Counted from the first letter of the stretch, positions 51,687-61,858 are shown. The stretch is 64,000 nt of DNA from Oceanirhabdus sp942490885 (GCA_942490885.1 CALNYT010000002.1:2976001-3040000); one strand, 5' to 3'. The notes: generated by a model from the letters alone, not told the origin. Numbers and translations: made by a program.

Positions 51687-53057
51687 CTAACCTAAGTCAC
51701 CAAATGTCACTTCTTCGAAACTAAATCTCGGGAAAAGATAAATAGGAATAGTATAAATTTTATTATTAATTCCTCCCTCTGTTAATCCTTTAAGATAAAT
51801 TGCAAAATTTATTTTTCCATTTGTTAATGATTTAGTTAAAGTTTTCCCTATGTTTTTTCCTGATTTAACTTCTATTCCATAAATATATCCATTTTCTCTA
51901 TTTCTATAAACAAAATCTAATTCACCATTTCCGTAAACTGCAAACATAGGAACCGTAGATATTTTTTCTGTTAGACAATGATATACAAAAGTTTCATTTA
52001 CCATTCCCTTAGATTCTGATATTAATATATTGGATTTGTTCATAACATAATTTGACATTCCTATATCTGCGAGAAAATATCTTTGTCGTTTTTTTATATT
52101 TGTAAAATCAAAATCTATTAGTTTATCACAGTCTTTAATAAATTTTGATGTATAAAACCATTGTAATACTCTGTTACTATTTTCTTTTGTAATATTACTT
52201 GAATATTGTTTTGTAATAACTTGTTGTAGTTCCTCTGCATAGCTACTTTCCTTAAACCCTTTTTTACTACTTGATAGCATTTGCACCATTGCAGTTATAC
52301 AATCCTCAAATGTTCTAGTGTTTAGTATGTCTCCATCAAAATATCTTGCTGATTCTTCACAAAATACTCTCAATAATTTTTCAAATAAATTACTTATATT
52401 ATCCATACCATTATTTAAATATGTACATACTATTTCTGGATATCCACCAACTATACAGTAATCCTTATATTTACTATAAATTAAATCATAATCTTGTTTC
52501 TCTGACTTCCCATATAAATCTAGTGATTCGTATACATCAGTTAATTTAAGAGCATTAATAAAATCTATGAACGACAATGGTTTTATTTCAAGGAAATCCA
52601 CATCCCCCATTGGTGACCAAAATTCTTTCTGCATTACAACTCTTCCTAAATAACTTCCTATCATAATAAAATGAGTTTTAAATTCTCGAGCAAATTGCCT
52701 TATCATATTATAAATTTTATAAGATTCTTGTATTTCATCAATAATAATTATGCACTCTTCATCATCTTTAAATTTCTTAGAAAATCTTTTAAACATTTCT
52801 TTTAATGAGTTAGTACTCTCTCTATCTAATTTTCCATTTAACCGTTCTTCCTTTATTATTTCATAAATAGCTAGCAAATCTTCTCCACTTTCTTCTAATA
52901 AATTAATATAAATTACATATTTGTAGTTTTCTCTTGCAAATTTTTTAACAAGATATGTTTTTCCAACTTGCCTTGCTCCTTCAACTAGTAACACCTTCTT
53001 AGTATGATTGGTTTTCCAGTGTATCAATTTACTATAATCAGATCTTTTTAAATCCAC
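51687..53057 (-). CDS. AAA_14/DUF4143 ATPase
   Basis: A 456-residue protein of the common bacterial/archaeal ATPase family with an N-terminal AAA domain and C-terminal DUF4143 (PD-(D/E)XK-like) domain. Walker A 'LLVEGARQVGKTYLVKKFAR', Walker B 'ECIIIIDEIQESYKIYNMIR', sensor 'HFIMIGSYLGRVVM', and C-terminal 'PMFAVYGNGELDFVYRNREN' 'GYIYGIEVKSGKN', where E-L-D-F and E-V-K are nuclease-fold-like. Function is not established; many copies occur in mobile or variable regions. The GTG start has a weak ribosome binding site. Confidence 0.85.
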   Translation of the reverse strand: MDLKRSDYSKLIHWKTNHTKKVLLVEGARQVGKTYLVKKFARENYKYVIYINLLEESGEDLLAIYEIIKEERLNGKLDRESTNSLKEMFKRFSKKFKDDEECIIIIDEIQESYKIYNMIRQFAREFKTHFIMIGSYLGRVVMQKEFWSPMGDVDFLEIKPLSFIDFINALKLTDVYESLDLYGKSEKQDYDLIYSKYKDYCIVGGYPEIVCTYLNNGMDNISNLFEKLLRVFCEESARYFDGDILNTRTFEDCITAMVQMLSSSKKGFKESSYAEELQQVITKQYSSNITKENSNRVLQWFYTSKFIKDCDKLIDFDFTNIKKRQRYFLADIGMSNYVMNKSNILISESKGMVNETFVYHCLTEKISTVPMFAVYGNGELDFVYRNRENGYIYGIEVKSGKNIGKTLTKSLTNGKINFAIYLKGLTEGGINNKIYTIPIYLFPRFSFEEVTFGDLG

Positions 53058-53332
53058 TACTCTTTATTGCATATGATCACTTCCTTATATAAATCACAAT
53101 TTATTCTCCTCTAATAGTATTAGAACACTTCTACTGTTACCTTACTAAAATTATACTATTTTTTAAAATATGTATCAATGAATGTAACCTTATTTATGTA
53201 CACAAAAGATAGCAGCTTATGAAACGAAGATTCTATACTCTATTTTAATCTTAATATCTAGAAGATACCTATCAATAACCTCTTCCTGATATGCTGATTT
53301 ATTAAAAAGTCTTAACCACTGGATATAAATGA
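53058..53332. other. Intergenic region without a supportable gene
   Basis: About 275 bases of AT-rich sequence that would hold the promoter of the AAA/DUF4143 gene. No hairpin or ORF stands out before the rlmD terminator. Confidence 0.5.
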
Positions 53333-53384
53333 TAAAAACGCCTGCCACCCATGTATAAATTCCGGTGCAAATGGTGGCAGGTGG
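53333..53384 (-). terminator. Terminator of rlmD
   Basis: On the minus strand CCTGCCACC pairs with GGTGGCAGG across about 23 bases and is followed by GTTTTTATC. Confidence 0.8.
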
Positions 53385-53418
53385 CAAATTATTAACTTTC
53401 GAAGTCCTCTAAACCCGC

Positions 53419-54834
53419 TTATACCAATGATAGTTTAGCTATAGTTTCCACATGATAAGTTTGTGGAAACATATCAACTGGCTGTATCTCGTCAACTTTA
53501 TACCCATGTTTTGTTAAATATTCAAGATCTCTTGCCTGTGTTACAGGGTTGCAGGAAATATAAATCACCTTCTTTGGACTTATCTTCACCAAGGAAGCTA
53601 GGAATTGTTCATTACTACCACTTCTTGGTGGATCCATCATAACTGTATCTAGTTTCCCACCAGCATCAGCCATCTTCACCATGAATTCACCTGCATCACC
53701 TTCTTGGAAGCGTACATTCTTTATGTTATTTATCTTAGCGTTTAAAATAGAATCCTTTACAGCATCTCTGTTTAATTCAACTCCAATGACAGACTTAACA
53801 TTTTTACTTAGAATAAGTCCAATGGTACCAATACCTGAGTATGCATCCATAACCACTTCGTTTTCTTTAAAATCAGCCATCTCAATTGCTTTACTGTATA
53901 ACTTATGAGTCTGAATAGGATTAATTTGATAAAAAGACTTAGGGGAGATGTTAAATGTACACCCACATAATATGTCTTTAATCGTTCCTTTACCATAAAG
54001 AATATTCTCTCTATCTCCTAGCACCATACTAGTCTTTTTGTTGTTTATATTCATTACAATTGTTGTAATCTCAGGGTGTTTCTTTAATAGAGCCTTCACA
54101 AAATTGTTCTTTGAAGGGAAAACATTAGTCCCTGTAACTAGCACCACCATAACCTCTTTAGTGGCTAAACCTGTTTTTATAAGGACATGTCTTAAAAATC
54201 CCTGCCCTCTCTCTACTTCATAAGGCTTCATCTTAAAGGATTTCATAAGTTCTCTTATTGTAGCATTTATCTCATCAGCCTTTGGGTCTTGAATTATACA
54301 ACGCTCAATTGGAATCACTCTATGGCTATATTCTTCATAAAATCCTGAAATAATATCTGTTCTATTTCCATAAGCATAAGTTGCATGAATCTTATTCCTG
54401 TAATCATAAGGCTTTTCCATAGTGATAATTGGATTAACCTTTCCATATGGTTTCATAAGTTTTTCTACAGTATCTTGCTTAAATTTTGATTGTCCTTCAT
54501 AAGACATATGCTGAAGTTGGCATCCACCACATTCATTATAATGAGGACATTTAGGCTTAACTCTGTATGGAGATGCTTTCTTTATTTGAAGAAGGCTTCC
54601 TACATTAACCATTCCTTTTCTTTCTATTTTAATAGTAGCTGTTTCATCTTTAATCAAATTTGGTATAAAGAGCTTCTCATTCCTATGATATATTATTCCT
54701 CGCCCCTCTTCATCCATATCGATACATTTAAATTCCATAGCATCTTTTTTAGTATTATATGTCTTGTTTGTCTTATCTTTAGTTTTATTATTATCCTTAA
54801 AATTCTTCTTAAAGTTTCCTTTGTTGTTTTTCAT
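53419..54834 (-). CDS. rlmD: 23S rRNA (uracil-5-)-methyltransferase, RumA/RlmD family
   Basis: A 471-residue SAM-dependent RNA m5U methyltransferase. A Lys/Asn-rich N-terminal tail (about 25 residues) precedes a TRAM domain ('FIPNLIKDETATIKIERKGM'). The 4Fe-4S cluster motif is 'CPHYNECGGCQLQHMSYEGQ', the SAM motif 'VVMDAYSGIGTIGLILSKNV', with 'TVMMDPPRSGSNEQFL' and the catalytic Cys in 'VIYISCNPVTQARDL'. All expected features are present. Which uridine(s) are modified (U747 and/or U1939) cannot be told. The second ATG is chosen, eight bases after AAAGGA. Confidence 0.92.
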   Translation of the reverse strand: MKNNKGNFKKNFKDNNKTKDKTNKTYNTKKDAMEFKCIDMDEEGRGIIYHRNEKLFIPNLIKDETATIKIERKGMVNVGSLLQIKKASPYRVKPKCPHYNECGGCQLQHMSYEGQSKFKQDTVEKLMKPYGKVNPIITMEKPYDYRNKIHATYAYGNRTDIISGFYEEYSHRVIPIERCIIQDPKADEINATIRELMKSFKMKPYEVERGQGFLRHVLIKTGLATKEVMVVLVTGTNVFPSKNNFVKALLKKHPEITTIVMNINNKKTSMVLGDRENILYGKGTIKDILCGCTFNISPKSFYQINPIQTHKLYSKAIEMADFKENEVVMDAYSGIGTIGLILSKNVKSVIGVELNRDAVKDSILNAKINNIKNVRFQEGDAGEFMVKMADAGGKLDTVMMDPPRSGSNEQFLASLVKISPKKVIYISCNPVTQARDLEYLTKHGYKVDEIQPVDMFPQTYHVETIAKLSLV

Positions 54835-55035
54835 TATATCCATCCTTTATAATGCACTGTTATTATTAACTATTTTAATTCATTTTACATTATAACATTC
54901 TTTTATAGAGAATCCATAGTTAAACTTTATTTATACATATCTTAAAATCGCAGTGTTTCAATGAGTTTTAAGTATGTATAAATTTAGTTTAAACTTGGAA
55001 TCTCTATATGAAGTTAATCAAAATAAACCAAATAA

Positions 55036-55072
55036 ATAAACTCAAGGAATTATCACTCCTTGAGTTTATTGT
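55036..55072. terminator. Terminator of htpG
   Basis: AAACTCAAGGA and TCCTTGAGTTT pair with an eight-base loop, with A/T-rich flanks on both strands, ten bases beyond the htpG stop. Confidence 0.8.
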
Positions 55073-55082
55073 TTTTTATATC

Positions 55083-56960
55083 TTATTTCATTATCTTACA
55101 CATATTATTTGTAAACTCTACTGGATCTTCAATTGGTAATCCTTCTATTAATAATGCTTGGTTGTATAGAAGATTTGTGTAAAGCTCAAGTTTTTCCTTA
55201 TCATTCTCTAAAGCTTCTTTTAAAGAAGTAAACACCTCATGGTTAGTGTTTATCTCAAGAACTTTATCTGCCTTCATATTTGGATTATCAGGCATAGCAC
55301 TTAAGATTTTTTCCATCTCTATTGAAAGTTCCCCTTCATTAGATAAACAAACAGGATGGTTCTTTAATCTCTTTGATGCTTTAACAGTCTTTATTTTATC
55401 TCCTAAGATATCCTTCATCTTTTCAAATAAATCTTTATTCTCTTCATTATTGTCGGTAGAAGTATTCTCATTATCTACTTCTATTCCAAGGTCACCACTT
55501 GAAACTGATTTGAATTCCTTCTCTTTATAGTTCATAAGCATTCTTATAGCAAACTCATCTACATCATCAGTGAAATAAAGTATTTCATATCCTTTATCTA
55601 GTACAAGTTCTGTTTGTGGTGATTTCTCTATTCTATCAATAGAATCCCCAGCAGCGTAGTAAATATATTTCTGATCCTCTGGCATTCTAGATATGTATTC
55701 ATCTAAAGTGACCATTTTTTTCTCTTTTGAAGAATAGAACATTAATAAATCTTGTAAGTCATCTTTATTCATTCCATAATCACTATAAATACCGTACTTT
55801 AATTGTCTTCCGAAAGATTTATAGAATTCTTCATATTTCTCTCTTTCATTTTTCAAAAGCTTGCTTAATTCATTTTTAATTTTAGTTTTAATGTTCTTAG
55901 CAATAAGCTTAAGTTGTCTATCATGCTGTAGAATCTCTCTTGATATATTTAAAGATAAATCCTCTGAATCTACTATCCCTTTAACAAAACTAAAGTAATC
56001 TGGTAATAGATCTTCACATGTTTCCATAATCATTACTCCATTTGAGTATAGTTCTAGACCTTTTTTATACTCTTTAGTATAGAAATCATATGGTGTTTTT
56101 TCAGGAATAAATAAAATTGCATTATAGCTTACTGCACCATCAGCGCTTGTATGAATATGTTTTAATGGTTTATCAAAACCAAAGTGCTTTTCAGTATAAA
56201 AATTTTCATAATCTTCATCAGTAAGTTCCTTTTTATTCTTTTTCCAAATAGGAACCATGCTGTTTACTATTTGTTCCTCAGTATAATCCTCATATTCATC
56301 TTCGCTGTCTTCCTTTAATCTACTTCCACTTATATCCATCTTAATTGGGTATCTCACGAAGTCAGAATATTTTTTAACTATTGATTTTAAACGGTATTCT
56401 TCCAAATACTCATCATAGTTTTCATCTTCAGTATTTTCTTTTAATTTAAGTATTATCTCTGTACCAACTGACTCTTTCTCACATGGTTCAATTGTGTACC
56501 CTTCAATACCGTCAGATTCCCACCTAGAAGCCTCATCACTACCTAATGCTTTACTGATAACAGTAACCTTATCTGCCACCATGAAAGCTGAATAAAATCC
56601 TACTCCAAACTGTCCGATTATGTCATATCCATCTTTAATTTCATTTTCTTTTTTAAATGCCAAAGATCCACTTTTTGCAATAACTCCAAGGTTATCCTCA
56701 AGTGCCTCTTTTGTCATTCCTATACCAGCATCAGAAATTTTTATTATTCTATTTTCTTTATCTACATCTATTTTTATAAAATAGTTATCTTTTTCGAAAG
56801 TTAAGGAGTCATCTGTCAACGCCTTGTAATAAATTTTATCAATAGCATCACTAGCATTAGAAATCAACTCTCTAAGAAATATTTCTTTATGAGTGTAAAT
56901 AGAATTAACCATAAGATCAAGAAGTCTCTTTGACTCCGCTTTAAATTGTTTTGTTGCCAT
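55083..56960 (-). CDS. htpG: Molecular chaperone HtpG (Hsp90)
   Basis: A 625-residue Hsp90. N-terminal GHKL ATPase: 'LRELISNASDAIDKIYYKAL', 'IKISDAGIGMTKEALEDNLG', 'GQFGVGFYSAFMVADKVTVI'. Middle domain with 'LYSNGVMIMETCEDLLPDYF' and the catalytic Arg region 'DSEDLSLNISREILQHDRQL'. The C-terminal dimerisation domain ends 'DPVEFTNNMCKIM'. Length is normal. It refolds client proteins in the cytosol under stress. AAGGGAG precedes the ATG, and a perfect CIRCE lies 38 bp upstream, so it is HrcA-controlled. Confidence 0.95.
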   Translation of the reverse strand: MATKQFKAESKRLLDLMVNSIYTHKEIFLRELISNASDAIDKIYYKALTDDSLTFEKDNYFIKIDVDKENRIIKISDAGIGMTKEALEDNLGVIAKSGSLAFKKENEIKDGYDIIGQFGVGFYSAFMVADKVTVISKALGSDEASRWESDGIEGYTIEPCEKESVGTEIILKLKENTEDENYDEYLEEYRLKSIVKKYSDFVRYPIKMDISGSRLKEDSEDEYEDYTEEQIVNSMVPIWKKNKKELTDEDYENFYTEKHFGFDKPLKHIHTSADGAVSYNAILFIPEKTPYDFYTKEYKKGLELYSNGVMIMETCEDLLPDYFSFVKGIVDSEDLSLNISREILQHDRQLKLIAKNIKTKIKNELSKLLKNEREKYEEFYKSFGRQLKYGIYSDYGMNKDDLQDLLMFYSSKEKKMVTLDEYISRMPEDQKYIYYAAGDSIDRIEKSPQTELVLDKGYEILYFTDDVDEFAIRMLMNYKEKEFKSVSSGDLGIEVDNENTSTDNNEENKDLFEKMKDILGDKIKTVKASKRLKNHPVCLSNEGELSIEMEKILSAMPDNPNMKADKVLEINTNHEVFTSLKEALENDKEKLELYTNLLYNQALLIEGLPIEDPVEFTNNMCKIMK

Positions 56961-56997
56961 AGTAAGTTCTCCCTTCTTTTACTTCTTATTTTCCTTG

Positions 56998-57024
56998 TTA
57001 GCACTCTCCATCATTGAGTGCTAA
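56998..57024 (-). promoter_or_regulatory. CIRCE element (HrcA operator) of htpG
   Basis: TTAGCACTC-N9-GAGTGCTAA, an exact match to the CIRCE consensus. It lies in the leader region of htpG, where the HrcA repressor would bind when unstressed. Confidence 0.95.
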
Positions 57025-57169
57025 CATAACTATAAATTACTCCTTTTCCTATGATTTGTCAATAGTTTTTTTTTATTTTTACTATTCATTAACATTTAGA
57101 TTATCCCTTTGAAAAATTTTAACATATTATATAGAAGTTATGATTTCTATTAATATGTTAATTCTCCAC

Positions 57170-57475
57170 GTGAACTACCCTCCACTTACTTTGTTTAAGT
57201 GGGGGCTTCTTGGTCAATACTCCCAATGGAACAAGTTTACCCAAGCTTACAAGGTCGCACCGACCTCAGTTATTCCCCAAATTATACAGCTAATTTCAGT
57301 AGATTTCTACTGGCATTTACATCCCTATCATGCTTAAAATTACACTTAGGACATATCCATTCTCTAAGTCCTAAATTCTTTACTTCTGCATTTTTATATC
57401 CACATTCAGAACATAATTGACTAATTGAAAGCAATTTGTTTTGATGTTTATACTCTTTGCATTAGATAAGGGAAC
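57170..57475 (-). mobile_element. Truncated tnpB element relic
   Basis: On the minus strand the sequence encodes only the last ~60 residues of a TnpB ('LSISQLCSECGYKNAEVKNL', 'REWICPKCNFKHDRDVNASR') ending at 57282, followed by a right-end/omega-RNA-like region with GAAGCCCCCACTT...GGTAGTTCAC. The rest of the element is gone, replaced by the 3' end of the ABC transporter gene. Its TnpB belongs to a different branch from copies 1 and 2. Confidence 0.7.
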
Positions 57476-57479
57476 TATG

Positions 57480-59372
57480 TTAGTGTATAACATTCTTAAA
57501 CTGACTAAAATACATATCATGATAAACTCCTTTTTTAGTAATAAGCTCCTCATGACTCCCCTTCTCAACTATTTCACCCTTATCTATTACCATAATGGTA
57601 TCTGCATCACGAATAGTACTTAATCTATGTGCAATAATGAAACTAGTTCTTCCCTTCATTAGCTTAAGCATTGCCTCTTGTATTCGCTTTTCCGTACGAG
57701 TATCCACATTACTTGTTGCCTCATCTAAAATTAATATTGCTGGATTTGATAAAATTGCTCTAGCTATAGCCAAAAGCTGTCTTTGCCCTTGGCTTAAATT
57801 ATTTCCACTTTCTGAAAGAAAAGTATCATAGCCTTTAGATAACCGTCTTATAAAAATATCAGCATTTGCCATTTTGGCAGCTGCTTCTACTTCTTCATCG
57901 GATGCCTCCAACCTTCCATACCTGATATTTTCTCTTATAGTTTCTGAAAAAAGATAAGTATCCTGCAGTACTATACCAAAACATCTTCTTAAACTGTCTC
58001 TTGAATATTCTCTTATATCAGTTCCATCTATTAAAATTCTTCCAGTAGATACATCATAAAATCTTGCTAAAAGATTTACAATAGTAGTCTTCCCTGCTCC
58101 TGTTGGTCCAACTAAGGCTGTTGTACTACCTTCTTCTGCATTGAAGTTTATATTCTTAAGTATAGGCACCTCTGGACGATATCCAAAGAAAACCTTCTCA
58201 AAGACCACATGTCCCTTTGAGTTTTCTAACTTCTTTGCCTTTGATATGTCCTCTGTTTCTTGTTTTTCATCAAGAATTTCAAATACTCTTTCTGCTCCAG
58301 CTACTGCTGACTGCAGGGTATTAAAGATATTTGCTAAATCATTTAAGGGTCTTGAAAACTGCCTAGAATAACTTAAAAAACTAGCTATTATACCTACAGT
58401 AATCATATCTCTCACAGCTAGTGCTCCACCCACAGCGGCAACCGCTGTGAAGCCCATATTTTTAATTACATTCATAAGAGGCATAAGAAATCCTGAACAA
58501 ATCTGAGCCTTAATTCCCACTCTGCATAATCTACCATTAACATCATTAAACTGTTCAATTACTTTATTCTCATGATTAAATGCCTTAACAACTTGAATTC
58601 CTGATATGGTTTCTTCAATATGTCCATTAAGCCTTCCTAGTTCTTCCTGCTGTGTTTTAAAGAATACCTTTGTTCTTTTTGCTATAGTTCGAGTAAGTAA
58701 AAATACTAAAGGTATAGTTATTAAACTAGCTAAGGTAAGCAGTGGACTCAATATAAGCATCATTATTAAGGAACCAACAATCATTATTGTTCCTGACATT
58801 AATTGTATAGTAGATTGAGATATGGTACTGCTAACATTTTCAATATCATTAGTTAATCTACTCATTATTTCCCCATGTGTATGAAGGTCAAAAAATGATA
58901 TAGATAGCTCTTGAAGTTTTGTAAAAAGTGTACTTCTAAGCTTCTTAACAATTCTCTGAGAAACACCCGCCATAATATAACCCTGCATAAATTTTATACC
59001 TGAATCAATAATATATGCTGTTATAAGTGCGGCTATTATTATTCCAAGCATACTAAAATCCACTAATCCAGTTTTTCCTGACATTGAATCTATTGAGAGT
59101 CCAATAAAATATGGAATTGCTAGACCTATTCCAGAACTAATTATTATAAAAACAAATATAATTAGCAACAGATTCTGTTCCCTCTCGAAATATTTCCACA
59201 ACCTTAAAATAGTTCCTTTAAAATTCTTTGGTTTAACTACTGGGGCCATCCGCCTGCTTCTCCCAAAGTTACCTCCTGGTCTCCCTAAAGCTCCCATCAT
59301 ATTTCTACTAATATCTGATGCAATTTCTGCATCTTTCTTTATACCCACTTTATGTGATTCTTCATTACCCAT
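57480..59372 (-). CDS. Multidrug ABC exporter, subunit B (YheH/YfiC type)
   Basis: A 630-residue permease-ATPase. It has a long polar N-terminus with an Arg/Gly-rich stretch ('MMGALGRPGGNFGRSRRM'), six helices (about 75-350), Walker A 'ALVGPTGAGKTTIVNLLARF', signature 'ESGNNLSQGQRQLLAIARAI', Walker B 'AILILDEATSNVDTRTE'. The signature is LSQGQ, the usual variant for one half of heterodimeric exporters. It follows its partner with a 38-base gap. Together they should pump drugs or lipids. Substrate unknown. Confidence 0.9.
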   Translation of the reverse strand: MGNEESHKVGIKKDAEIASDISRNMMGALGRPGGNFGRSRRMAPVVKPKNFKGTILRLWKYFEREQNLLLIIFVFIIISSGIGLAIPYFIGLSIDSMSGKTGLVDFSMLGIIIAALITAYIIDSGIKFMQGYIMAGVSQRIVKKLRSTLFTKLQELSISFFDLHTHGEIMSRLTNDIENVSSTISQSTIQLMSGTIMIVGSLIMMLILSPLLTLASLITIPLVFLLTRTIAKRTKVFFKTQQEELGRLNGHIEETISGIQVVKAFNHENKVIEQFNDVNGRLCRVGIKAQICSGFLMPLMNVIKNMGFTAVAAVGGALAVRDMITVGIIASFLSYSRQFSRPLNDLANIFNTLQSAVAGAERVFEILDEKQETEDISKAKKLENSKGHVVFEKVFFGYRPEVPILKNINFNAEEGSTTALVGPTGAGKTTIVNLLARFYDVSTGRILIDGTDIREYSRDSLRRCFGIVLQDTYLFSETIRENIRYGRLEASDEEVEAAAKMANADIFIRRLSKGYDTFLSESGNNLSQGQRQLLAIARAILSNPAILILDEATSNVDTRTEKRIQEAMLKLMKGRTSFIIAHRLSTIRDADTIMVIDKGEIVEKGSHEELITKKGVYHDMYFSQFKNVIH

Positions 59373-59410
59373 CGTACGTTCCCCCTTGACTTGGAGCTTT
59401 CACTTCAACT

Positions 59411-61180
59411 CTATACTGCCTTAACATCTCCAATTTGAGAATCAAAAATATCTTTATAAACTTCACAATTTTTAATAAGCTGTTCATGTTTTCCCATACC
59501 AACAATTTCTCCGTTATCAAGTACTATTATTCTATCAGCACCCATAACTGAAGTGATACGCTGCGCTATTACAATACTTGTTATGCTCTGTGAATATCCC
59601 TTCAAAGCTTCTCTAATTTTTGCTTCTGTAGTTACATCTACAGCACTTGTACAATCATCTAAAATTAAAATTTCTGGTTTTCTAATCAATGCTCTCGCAA
59701 TGGAAATACGCTGCTTTTGTCCACCAGATAAATTTACTCCACCCTGTCCAAGTATGGTATTATATCCTTCTGGTAATGAAGTAATAAATTCATATGCTTG
59801 TGAAACTTCTGATGCCTTTTCTATTTCTTCAATAGATGCATTTTCCTTACCCCACCTTATATTATCCATAACAGTTCCAGAAAACAGTACTATTTTTTGA
59901 GGAACTAAAGCTATTTTATCTCTTAATTTCTTTGTATCCATATCCTTAACATTAATATTATCTACTTTTATAGTTCCTGAGTTAATATCATAAAATCGTG
60001 AAATCAAGCTAACAAGACTACTCTTACCTGAGCCTGTAGAACCTATAATCCCAACAGTTTCCCCTTGCATACATATGAAGCTTATGTTTTTGAGAACAGG
60101 TTCCCCTGATGTAGACGCATAAGAAAAATCCACATTTTCAAATTCGATTATCCTTTTTAAATTTGTAGTATCTACTTTATTCATTTTCTCTTGGAATGAA
60201 TCTTTAGAAAAAACTGAATTTTCTTTGCAGCTCATATTATCTTCTTGCTTAAATACTTCTCCTATTCGTTCAGCAGAGGCTCTTGCTCTAACAAGCATTG
60301 TAAAAACATTAGAGATTATCATTAAAGAAAATAGTATCTGTGTCATATAGTTTATAAAAGCTATTATCTGTCCCACTTGCATATTTCCACTATTTACACT
60401 CAATCCGCCTAGCCAAATAATTGCTACTATACCTATGTTAACTATAAATGTAATACCCGGTGTAAAAAATGCCATTATACGTGTGGCTTTAATTGATACA
60501 TCCGATAGCTCCTTGTTAGCTTTTTCAAAACGTTCTGTCTCATAATTAAACCTATTAAAGGCCTTTACTACCCTTACACCTGCCAAATATTCTCTCATAA
60601 CACTATTTACCCTATCTAGCTTTTTTTGAATCTTTATAAAGAAAGGATAGCAAATCTTCATATTCATAAATATGAGTAACCCTACTATTGGTATAACTCC
60701 AACAAATACTAATGACATACGAGGATTAAGACGTACTGCCATTATAATACTTCCTACGCATAAAAGAGGTGCCTTAACAAAAATCCTCATAAGACCATTA
60801 ACAAAATTTTGAACCTGTGTAACATCATTGGTTAGCCTCGTAACTAAGGATGCAGTATCAAAGTTATCTATATTCTCAAAAGACATACCTTGAATTTTTT
60901 TAAATAAATCTGATCTAAGTTCAGCTCCAAATTTTTGTGACACATTACTTGATATAATATTACGACTTACTGCACCCAATGCACCTACTACTGTTATCAT
61001 AAGCATTATAAGCCCCATACGTATTACATAATCCATTTGTTTTCCTGCAACACCAATATCCACTATCTTAGCCATTATAGTAGGCTGCATAAGATCACTA
61101 GCTGCTTCTACTGTTAAACATGCTACAGCAAGACAAAAGGGTTTCCAATATTTTTTTATGTATTTGTTCATAAATTTCAC
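59411..61180 (-). CDS. Multidrug ABC exporter, subunit A (YheI/YfiB type)
   Basis: A 589-residue permease-ATPase with six helices, Walker A 'GIIGSTGSGKSSLVSLISRF', signature 'GGVNLSGGQKQRISIARALI', and Walker B 'ILILDDCTSAVDVTTEAKI'. The catalytic Glu after Walker B is Asp (D-D-C instead of D-E-A), typical of the degenerate half of heterodimeric exporters such as BmrC or TM287; the partner encoded downstream keeps Glu. A short acidic linker (about 320-345) precedes the ATPase. The GTG start has a GGAGG site. Confidence 0.9.
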   Translation of the reverse strand: MKFMNKYIKKYWKPFCLAVACLTVEAASDLMQPTIMAKIVDIGVAGKQMDYVIRMGLIMLMITVVGALGAVSRNIISSNVSQKFGAELRSDLFKKIQGMSFENIDNFDTASLVTRLTNDVTQVQNFVNGLMRIFVKAPLLCVGSIIMAVRLNPRMSLVFVGVIPIVGLLIFMNMKICYPFFIKIQKKLDRVNSVMREYLAGVRVVKAFNRFNYETERFEKANKELSDVSIKATRIMAFFTPGITFIVNIGIVAIIWLGGLSVNSGNMQVGQIIAFINYMTQILFSLMIISNVFTMLVRARASAERIGEVFKQEDNMSCKENSVFSKDSFQEKMNKVDTTNLKRIIEFENVDFSYASTSGEPVLKNISFICMQGETVGIIGSTGSGKSSLVSLISRFYDINSGTIKVDNINVKDMDTKKLRDKIALVPQKIVLFSGTVMDNIRWGKENASIEEIEKASEVSQAYEFITSLPEGYNTILGQGGVNLSGGQKQRISIARALIRKPEILILDDCTSAVDVTTEAKIREALKGYSQSITSIVIAQRITSVMGADRIIVLDNGEIVGMGKHEQLIKNCEVYKDIFDSQIGDVKAV

Positions 61181-61665
61181 TTATTGTCCTCCTCCCACCA
61201 TATCCCGACTCTTAGAAATCCAATTTGATAATCCGCTCACAAATTCACTATATCTCTTATTTTAGTTTTCTAAAATTCCATCTTTTCAGTTTTTACATAA
61301 ATTAAAATTAATTTTTCTCACTCATTGTATTATATGGGTATTTTATCATATATTTTGAATATAAAAAATACATTACTTTTTACAGCTATCAGGAATGTAT
61401 AAAAGAATATTTTGCCCATCTAACTTATTTTAAATATTTAAAACAAAATCTATACTCTGCTAGTAAACTCTTCAATATCCTTTTCATTAAGAGATAATGC
61501 ATTTCTCCAAAATCTATTAAGTGAACATCCTCATCCATTTCTTAACAATATTAACAATATTGTTTTTGTTGGTTACTTATTTATAAAATCCAAGATATAC
61601 TTGAATAAAACACCTAAAATCACAAAGAATATTCTTATGACCTATTCTAAATAAAGGAGACTTTT
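61181..61665. other. Intergenic region with a possible relic
   Basis: On the minus strand around 61455-61540 one frame reads 'SLNRFWRNALSLNEKDIEEF' before a stop, without a start; it may be the tail of a lost gene. AACAATATT/AATATTGTT at 61543-61563 is a small hairpin. Nothing else is recognisable. Confidence 0.3.
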
Positions 61666-61788
61666 ATGACTAAAAAGACACCAAGAAAAGATGTAAAAAA
61701 ATATGAGAGCAAAGCTCAAAATCCTAACTACAAGAGCAAAACAAAGAAAGATGATCAAAATTATGTAGATCCTGTAAACCTTGGTTAA
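61666..61788 (+). CDS. Small basic protein, 40 residues (DPVNLG type)
   Basis: An ATG ORF with an AAAGGAG site six bases upstream and a terminator just after the stop. The peptide is Lys-rich (begins MTKKTPRKDVKKYES) and ends 'NYVDPVNLG'. A relic with the same ending and same type of following hairpin lies at 34354. I do not recognise the family; the basic composition could fit a spore or nucleic-acid-associated protein, but this is a guess. Confidence 0.65.
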   Translation: MTKKTPRKDVKKYESKAQNPNYKSKTKKDDQNYVDPVNLG

Positions 61789-61796
61789 GTCACATT

Positions 61797-61838
61797 AAAA
61801 AATACAAACAGAATCATTGATTCTGTTTGTATTTTTAT
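61797..61838. terminator. Bidirectional terminator
   Basis: AAAATACAAACAGAATCA pairs with TGATTCTGTTTGTATTTTT. It ends the small-protein gene on the plus strand and the HD-GYP-like gene on the minus strand. Confidence 0.85.
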
Positions 61839-61858
61839 TAAACTTTCCTTTTAATTTT

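Noticed and set aside
57380..57568. 62-codon ORF at the end of the ABC exporter
   Set aside because: It is a wrong-frame read of the tnpB relic joined to antiparallel exporter sequence; the zinc-ribbon frame is the real one.
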